Source: Prunus persica (Eukaryota; Streptophyta; Magnoliopsida; Rosales; Rosaceae). From it: a stretch of DNA of 64,000 nt. The notes below the pieces were generated by a model. That model worked only from the letters and a program-made list of their open reading frames with translations. It was not told the origin of the DNA and did not search any database. Shown in pieces: positions 57,702-64,000 of the stretch. How positions within the stretch are numbered: the stretch's first letter is position 1; every line of letters starts with the position of its first letter. The stretch is taken from assembly GCF_000346465.2 (NCBI RefSeq), contig NC_034010.1, positions 8,123,324 through 8,187,323 on the forward strand, given 5' to 3'. Made by a program: the position numbers and the translations under genes.

Positions 57702-58975
57702 CTAGTCTTCATTTAAATCATAAGGATCTTGACTGTCGGGGGCATAGTCTGACCATCTGGGCTTTGGCTTTTGACTAAAAGGAAGTTGGCTTAGTTGTTG
57801 ACTGGAAGAAGATTCAGATTTTGGACTGGCATCATCACTATCGTCATCATTCATTTGTGTAACTTGGGCAAGGATTTGTTCAGCTAACTCTTTTAACTCC
57901 CTTTTGGATTTTCCCTGGAGTGAGGCATTGGAGCTACTTGGAGAACCATCTTTGACTGGATGGATTGGCACCTGGAGGGGTGGATACTCTGCATTGACTT
58001 GTTGAATAATTCTGTCTGTCCCAAACTTATCCCACCATTTGACAGCAAAATGACGAGATAAAACCCTGGTATCCCAATTAACTTGATAATTCTATTTCAT
58101 AATCCATTGGACTTTGTACTTGGCGACATAATGGAGGAGTGCAGGGAAAAACTTTTTTGACTTTGTTAACTTGTGTTTTTTACCAAAATAATTGACTGAC
58201 CACTGGAGATGGACTGGAATGATTTCCCAAATGGGGCCATGAATATTCCACCATTGGAGAAACCAAAAAGGAAACTGGACTTTGAACTTGGCATCGAAAT
58301 TAATAAACCAGGAGTGACTGAAGTCAGGGTGCTGATGATAAAAAATTGCATACCAGGCATCAATGTAATCACCATAATTGTAAGTGAGTCCTGATTAGAG
58401 GGGTTTCTGGTCATAGGGATTGCGACTCCAAACTTGAGGCATAATAATTTGGTGTATGTAAAGGGAATGGAACATGGTAGCATGTGTTTCCTTGTCTTTG
58501 ATGGGCCTAATATCTATTGATTGGATTTCGTAGAGGATATCCCTGTAAAACTTAATTGACTTGGAAAATAGTGAAGATTAGGAAGGAAGAATTTCTGGGC
58601 AATTTTGACTGGGTCACATAGCTCTTCTAGATATGACTCGACTGTAAAAAGATGACAATGGCTTCGGGTGGCATAGTTGGATCTTTTAACTGGACTTTGG
58701 CTATGCGAAGGAACTGAAGCAGGAGGATTAACTATGAAAGGATCATAATTGGAGGTTAATGCTGACTAATAATTGGGGCTTAAAGAGGGTTGACTCAAGG
58801 GATTGAACCTATCATTGACTGGAATTGGGGAATGACCTGGGAAGGGCACAATGTGAGAAGGCATGATTTGGGAAGATGACTCTTGCTTAACTGGCATCAA
58901 GGTAGCTAGGAGGATTCTGGGTTGACTCGGTTGACCATATTGCATTTTTTGCTTGTCTTTTTCTTTGCTGGACAT
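57702..58975 (-). pseudogene. Extra viral ORF, minus-arm copy (full length but broken)
   Basis: It starts at 58975 (MSSKEKDKQKMQ) just after RNase H and ends at 57702 after an acidic Ser-rich tail closing DPYDLNED. Compared with the plus arm it has a stop at 58763 where that arm has Gln, and another near 58095 where that arm has Trp; the frame also changes once. It preserves the C-terminal tail that the plus arm lost. Confidence 0.75.
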
Positions 58976-58983
58976 GATTCTGT

Positions 58984-59454
58984 TTATTTGTCCTGCAGGA
59001 ATTCTCTTGTAACAAAATCAGGAATACTGTTTTCACTACCTCTCAAATATTCTAACTCGAAATCAAAAACACTTAGAATGGCTTGCCAACGTGCAAAAAT
59101 CTGTTTACTAGCTATATTTTTAACATCTTTTTCCAAAATATATTTTGCGGACTTGCAATCAACTCTAACTAAAAATTTTTGATTTAATAAATCATCTTGA
59201 AATTTACTAATGCATAATACTATAGATAAAATTTCCTTTTTTATAGTACTATAATTAGCTTGACTTTGACTCCAAACTCCAGAATGAAAACGAATAATTT
59301 GCTCAGGTGACTCAGGGGAAATTCTTTGCTTTAGGATACCACCGTAACCAGACTCAGAGGCATCTCTTTCAACAATTTTAAAAGAATTAACTGAAGGAAT
59401 ACCAAGGCATGGAAGTGACTTAACGTGAACTTTGATTTGGATTTTTATCAGCAA
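58984..59454 (-). pseudogene. Viral RNase H fragment, minus arm
   Basis: Open for 156 codons, with VERDASESGYGGIL at the first catalytic site and HSGVWSQSQANYSTIKKEIL following. Where both other copies read VETD, this arm reads VERD. It starts at the shared RT-RNase H deletion. Confidence 0.85.
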
Positions 59455-59507
59455 ACTGGATAACTCTATTGATTGGGCTTATTTGAGACTGTCCAATATT
59501 GAAATCT

Positions 59508-60535
59508 CAGAAAAGTTCAAATAAAAACAAAAGTTAAATGCTTTAAATGTAAAAGATTCGGTCACTTTACTCATGAGTGCAGAGTGAAAGATATAATTAA
59601 AGAGTTAAAGTTAAAATCCGAAGATGAAGCTAATTTAATTAACGTCCTTGAGTTAGCCGATACTGAGTCAGATCCTATGTCTTCAGCCAGCTCAGTTAAT
59701 TACAGTTCAGAAAGTTCCCAGCCCAGTTCACCAAGAGTCTAGATAGGTTGTAAAGATAAGTGTTGCAAAGTCTTAAACAAATCGATTAGTGTCGTAACAA
59801 AGCAAGAAGAATAAGAGGAATTACTAATTGATTTAATCAGTAAAATAGAAAATCCATAATTAAAAGCTGATTATTTAAGAAAGCTCAGGAAGGTCATAAG
59901 CCAAGAAGAACCTAGTCCTAGCCAAATCCCTACTATTAGTCTCAATACTACCCTAGAACGGTTTAATAGAAAGAAAGAAGTCACCTTTTAGGATCTCCAG
60001 TTAGAAGTTAAAACAATTAAAAAAGAAAATTTAAGTTTAAGACAAGATAGTCAAAAATTACAAACCGAGAATTACGAAATAAAAAAAGATTTAATTAAAC
60101 TATTAGAATCTAGAGCATAATCTAGTAATCCCTTTGGTAAAGCCAGTTCCGAGTCAGAACCTGAGTCTTCAGATAGTAACAAAAGTAACAAAGTCATCAA
60201 ATTAATTAAGCAAATTAATTATAGAAAATGGTATTCCCGAGTTAGTATTTTTATTAAGGAATTTGAGTTAAATACAATTGCCCTTTTCGATTCCGGAGCA
60301 GATTTGAATTGTATCCAAGAAGGACTTATTCCAACTCAGTTATACAAAAAGTCAAAAGAAGTTTTAGGAACAGCATCTGGCAAAGCCTTAAAGTTAAGAT
60401 ATGAATTACCCAAAGCCCATGTATGCCAAAATAAAATATGCTTTAAAACATCTTTTGTTTTAATTCAAAATATCACAGATGAAGTTATTTTAGGATTACC
60501 CTTTATCTCATTACTTTACCCTTTCTAGGTAGAAT
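59508..60535 (+). pseudogene. Viral zinc knuckle and protease, loop of the inverted repeat
   Basis: It begins abruptly within the coat region at CFKCKRFGHFTHEC (an intact CCHC knuckle), after the sequence switches strand at 59507. Stops follow at several points. The protease motif ALFDSGADLNCI lies near 60285 and VILGLPFISLL near 60485, with the segment 60304-60528 open. The upstream movement and coat parts are absent. Confidence 0.82.
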
Positions 60536-60756
60536 ACGACGGAGTTACGTCTAGTCATTTAGGTGAAAAAGTTAAATTTGAGTTCTTAACCAAACCAGAG
60601 TTACACAGTCTGAAGTCACTACAAAAGTCAGCAGTTTCTAAATCGGTTAAATTAGTTCAAAATAAAACAAGGCAAGTTAATTTTCTAAAAAACGAAATTA
60701 AGTTCAAAAGAGTCGAACAACAATTAGCCGACAAGTCACTTCAGTCCCAAATAATT

Positions 60757-62005
60757 ATGTTTGAAGAAAAATTAAAAAATGAAGTTTGTTCTGATTTGCC
60801 TAATGCCTTTTGGCATAGAAAACAGCATGTAGTTACCTTACCCTATGTTAAGTCATGTAATGAAAAGAACATTCCCACTAAGGCCCGTCTTATCCAGATG
60901 AGTCAAGAATTAATGGAATTATGTAAACAAAAAGTAACCGAGTTAGTACAAAAAGGAATAGTAAGAAAAAGCAAGTCACCTTGGTCATGCCCAACTTTTT
61001 ATGTCCAGAAAAATGCAGAATTAGAAAGAGGAGACCCTCATTTAGTTATCAATTATAAGCCCCTTAATGCAGTTCTTGAATGGATCAGGTACCCAATTCC
61101 TAATAAAAGAGACTTAGTTAATAGATTAGAACAAGTTGTTATCTTTAGTCAATTCGATATGAAAAGTGGGTTTTGGCAAATCCAAATCAAAGAATCAGAT
61201 AGATACAAAACTGCTTTCGTAACCCCTTTTGGTCATTATGAATGGAATGTCATGCCCTTTGGATTAAAAAATGCGCCTAGTGAATTCCAGAATATTATGA
61301 ATGAAATTTTTAATCAATGCAGTCATTTTTCCATATTTTACATTGATGATGTCTTGATTTTCTCTGAGTCAATTGAGCAACATTGGAAACATTTGAATAA
61401 GTTCCTCCAGATAGTTAAACAAAATGGTCTAGTTATCTCAGCTACGAAAATCAAATTGTTTCAAGCCAATGTCAGATTTTTAGGTTTCAATATTGGACAG
61501 TCTCAAATAAGCCCAATAAATAGAGTTATCCAGTTTGCTGATAAAAATCCAAATCAAAGTTCATGTTAAGTCACTTCCATGCCTTGGTATTCCTTCAGTT
61601 AATTCTTTTAAAATTGTTGAAACAGATGTTTCTGAGTCTAGTTACGGTGGTATCCTAAAGCAAAGAATTTTCCCTGAGTCACCTGAGCAAATTGTTCATT
61701 TTCATTCCGGAGTTTGGAGTCAAAGTCAAGCTAATTATAGTACTATAAAAAAGGAAATTTTATCTATAGTATTATGCATTAGTAAATTTCAAGATGATTT
61801 ATTAAATCAAAAATTTTTAGTTAGAGTTGATTGCAAGTCCGCAAAATATATTTTGGAAAAAGATGTTAAAAATATAGCTAGTAAACAGATTTTTGCACGT
61901 TGGCAAGCCATTCTAAGTGTTTTTGATTTCGAGTTAGAATATTTGAGAGGTAGTGAAAACAGTATTCCTGATTTTCTTACAAGAGAATTCCTGCAGGACA
62001 AATAA
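60757..62005 (+). pseudogene. Viral RT and RNase H, plus arm, with internal deletion
   Basis: RT is open from 60757 (FDMKSGFWQIQI, VMPFGLKNAPSEFQ, YIDDVLIFS) and stops at 61567, because about 160 bases present in copy 1 (~54595-54755) are missing, which shifts the frame. RNase H resumes in another frame at 61535-62005 with VETDVSESSYGGIL, where an Ala beside the catalytic Asp is Val. Confidence 0.88.
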
Positions 62006-62013
62006 ACAGAATC

Positions 62014-63024
62014 ATGTCCAGCAAAGAAAAAGACAAGCAAAAAATGCAATATGGTCAACCGAGTCAACCCAGAATCCTCCTAGCTACCTTGATGCCAGTT
62101 AAGCAAGAGTCATCTTCCCAAATCATGCCTTCTCACATTGTGCCCTTCCCAGGTCATTCCCCAATTCCAGTCAATAATAGGTTCAATCCCTTGAGTCAAC
62201 CCTCTTTAAGCCCCAATTATCAGTCAGCATTAACCTCCAATTATGATCCTTTCATAGTTAATCCTCCTGCTTCAATTCCTTCGCAGAGCCAAAGTCCAGT
62301 TAAAAGATCCAACTATGCCACCCGAAGCCATTGTCATCTTTTTACAGTCGAGTCATATCTAGAAGAGCTATGTGACCCAGTCAAAATTGCCCAGAAATTC
62401 TTCCCTCCTAATCTTCACTATTTTCCAAGTCATCCTTCCAAGTCAATTAAGTTTTACAGGGATATCCTCTATGAAACCCAATCAATAGATATTAGGCCCA
62501 TCAAAGACAAGGAAACACATGCTACCATGTTCCATTCCCTTTACATACGCCAAATTATTATGCCTCAAGTTTGGAGTCGCAATCCCTATGACCAGAAACC
62601 CCTCCAGTCAGGACTCACTTATAATTATGGTGATTACATTGATGTTTGGTATACAATTTTTTATCATCAGCACCCTGACTTCAGTCACTCCTGGTTTATT
62701 AATTTCGATACCAAGTTCGAAGTCCAGTTTCCTTTCTGGTTTCTCCAATGGTGGAATATTCATGGCCCCATTTGGGAAATCATTCCAATCCACCTCCAGG
62801 AGTCAGTCAATTATTTTGGTAAAAAACACAAGTTAACAAAGTTAGAAAAGTTTTTCCCTACACTCCTCCATTATGTCGCCAAGTACAAAGTCCCATGGAT
62901 TATGAAATGGAATTATCAAGTTAATTGGGATACCAGGGTTTTATCTCGTCATTTTGTTGTCAAATGGTGGGATAAGTTTGGGACAGACAGAATTATATAT
63001 TTCATGTTTTTAAAGCTATATTAA
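62014..63024 (+). pseudogene. Extra viral ORF, plus-arm copy (open but truncated)
   Basis: Open for 336 codons from an ATG 8 bases after the RNase H stop. This is the cleanest version of the unknown viral protein: a Ser/Gln/Pro-rich N-terminus to about residue 90, then an aromatic-rich domain (SLYIRQIIMPQVW, DFSHSWFINFDTKF, LLHYVAKYKVPW, HFVVKWWDKFG). A ~670-base deletion at ~62998 replaces the native tail with a short run to 63024. Confidence 0.78.
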
Positions 63025-63217
63025 GTCAATTTTATATTAATCCTATCTTCGTTCCTAAGTATTACTTTAAATGATCAATTGCATTTTCATTCATGCAATT
63101 TGTGAGATAAGAATTTTATGTATTTACGCCTTAATTAAATTCTACTTTGATTTATTTCAAAGTTGTTTTTCTTGTCTTGGTCTCTTCTGATATCCTTGGC
63201 TCTTTTCCCCTTCTGTC

Positions 63218-63230
63218 TATATATATATAT
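63218..63230. repeat. (TA)n tract at the right edge of the viral cluster
   Basis: TATATATATATAT follows the viral arm end CCCCTTCTGTC. It mirrors the TA run at the other end of the inverted repeat. Confidence 0.8.
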
Positions 63231-63429
63231 TCAGTAGTTGAAAATGATGAATCTTAGCTTTTGGCTTTTATCAGATTATGATATATATATATATTTTAAG
63301 TTTAGTTGAGAACCAATCTATTTAAAGTTTATATAAACGACGAGTTATGGTTTTCAAACCCACCGCGACGGTAACCCCCAATTGCCTTGAGACAGTTTGT
63401 TATTTTGATGATGCCCCACGAGTTTCGGG

Positions 63430-63690
63430 GATGCCTAAACCATGTGGTGCAAGGATTGCCGCTCAAATTGAAGTGTTATCTCTGAGACCTGCAAGGATTG
63501 CGGCTCAGATTGAAGTGTTATCTTTGAGACCTGCAAGGAATGCGGCTTGGTTAACTTTATGGTTCCGAGACCTGTGAGGATGGAATTGACGGACTAACAT
63601 TGGAATTGACGGATTATTATTGGAATTGACGGATATATGGAATTGATGGCATATATGGAATTGATGGTATTAAAGGAATTGACGGATCAG
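63430..63690 (-). repeat. Short tandem repeats in solo-LTR-like element 3
   Basis: A ~60-base unit (GCAAGGATTGCGGCTCAGAT ... TTGAGACCT) repeats about three times at 63449-63575. GGAATTGACGG units then repeat about six times at 63593-63685. Element 1 has single versions near 15500-15600, so the array expanded here. Confidence 0.8.
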
Positions 63691-64000
63691 AAATGGGGGT
63701 ACGCCTAGGTGGAGAGAATTTAAGTTCTGAGATGCTTTTAAACTAAATTGAGGATTTTATACAGTTACCATTATTTTCTTAAGCGTCACATTTGTTTTAC
63801 AAGCAATAGATGGAAATATATATAGATTCTAATCAAGTTATTGATATATATATATTAATATGTATTTATTATGAACTTTACGAGAGTTCAATACAAGGGT
63901 GTTCGGAACTTATACTCTTTAACTTATGTTATTTTATTTTATTTTATTTTATTATGTTCATTTATCTTTATCTTGCATTTAGTATTAAATATCTTGAGTT

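Larger units (their letters stand above)
57104..63217. mobile_element. Second endogenous caulimovirid, arranged as an inverted repeat
   Basis: The minus arm 57104-59507 and the plus arm 61483-63217 are reverse complements over RNase H, the extra ORF and the 3' region. The plus arm lacks about 670 bases (extra-ORF C-terminus and downstream repeats, lost at ~62998). The loop 59508-61482 carries zinc knuckle, protease and RT on the plus strand. Both arms share the same ~160-base deletion at the RT-RNase H junction. Protein similarity to copy 1 is clear but far from identical, so these are two virus lineages or ages. Confidence 0.88.
47660..64000 (-). mobile_element. Solo-LTR-like element 3, reversed, split by the viral cluster, runs off the window
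   Basis: It begins TGTAACGACCCG inside the hAT transposase. 47970-49150 matches, in reverse, the 3' half of element 1 (GAGCACGTCGAAACGAGT, GTAGACACG, CCCCACGGGGCC). After the viral cluster, 63340-63720 matches in reverse the 5' half of element 1 (the CCACGAGTTTCGGGGATGCC and GGTACGCCTAGGTGG regions against 15470-15640). So one element was opened at about 49.25-49.39 / 63.22-63.34 kb. Its far end and target duplication lie past 64000. Confidence 0.72.

Noticed and set aside
58209..59182. Plus-strand ORFs across the minus viral arm
   Set aside because: Mirror frames of the extra ORF and RNase H; the same mirror ORFs appear opposite the plus arm at 61807-62793.

Overview
This is plant nuclear DNA, very probably from a woody eudicot. 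Rosaceae is my guess from the repeat types, not something I can show. The window is almost entirely transposable elements and old virus insertions stacked inside one another. Only one stretch looks like host sequence: a duplicated unit at about 23.1-40.8 kb carrying a small IRE1-like gene. There are no rRNA, CRISPR or bacterial features.

1-22.0 kb is a decayed Ty1/Copia element on the + strand, broken by three exact insertions. (i) A 14.3-kb Ty3/Gypsy element of the Tat type lies at 256-14592, with its coding strand on minus, CAAAG target duplications and two ~1.54-kb LTRs. It carries gag-PR-RT-RNaseH-second RNaseH-IN and, on the opposite strand, a seven-exon gene with a plant mobile domain. 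(ii) A 2.8-kb solo-LTR-like element lies at 14836-17631, with AATCT duplications. (iii) A related 3.1-kb element lies at 18590-21687, with GGATC duplications and a dimeric ~96-bp tandem array.

22-41 kb holds a host unit present as copy A (~23.1-28.1 kb), a shrunken remnant C (~32.5-32.9 kb) and copy B (~33.1-40.8 kb). Copy A keeps a five-exon minus-strand gene whose predicted 411-aa protein resembles the kinase and KEN RNase modules of IRE1, with catalytic residues lost. The copy B version is a pseudogene. Five small or medium DNA elements have readable ends here: an 8-bp-TSD MITE, a 1-kb hAT derivative, a 288-bp Helitron, a 148-bp Mutator-like MITE and a 4-kb PIF/Harbinger. The Harbinger has both genes open. 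Comparing A with B gives the empty sites for two of the MITEs.

41-47.7 kb is a minus-strand hAT (RICESLEEPER-type) transposase cut by a 4.6-kb CACTA element (42194-46788, CCA duplication). Its 5' part is in turn cut at 47660 by a third, reversed solo-LTR-like element, which runs past the window end.

Inside that third element, about 49.38-63.22 kb is an endogenous caulimovirid cluster. One near-full-length copy (movement protein, coat/zinc knuckle, protease, RT, RNase H, plus an extra downstream ORF) is followed by a second, divergent copy arranged as an inverted repeat. All copies are broken by stops and frameshifts. Two features look undescribed: the conserved extra ORF, and a striking strand-specific excess of the tetramer AGTC that marks the viral DNA. 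Reading the stack from outside in gives the insertion order: hAT, then CACTA and solo-LTR 3, then virus.
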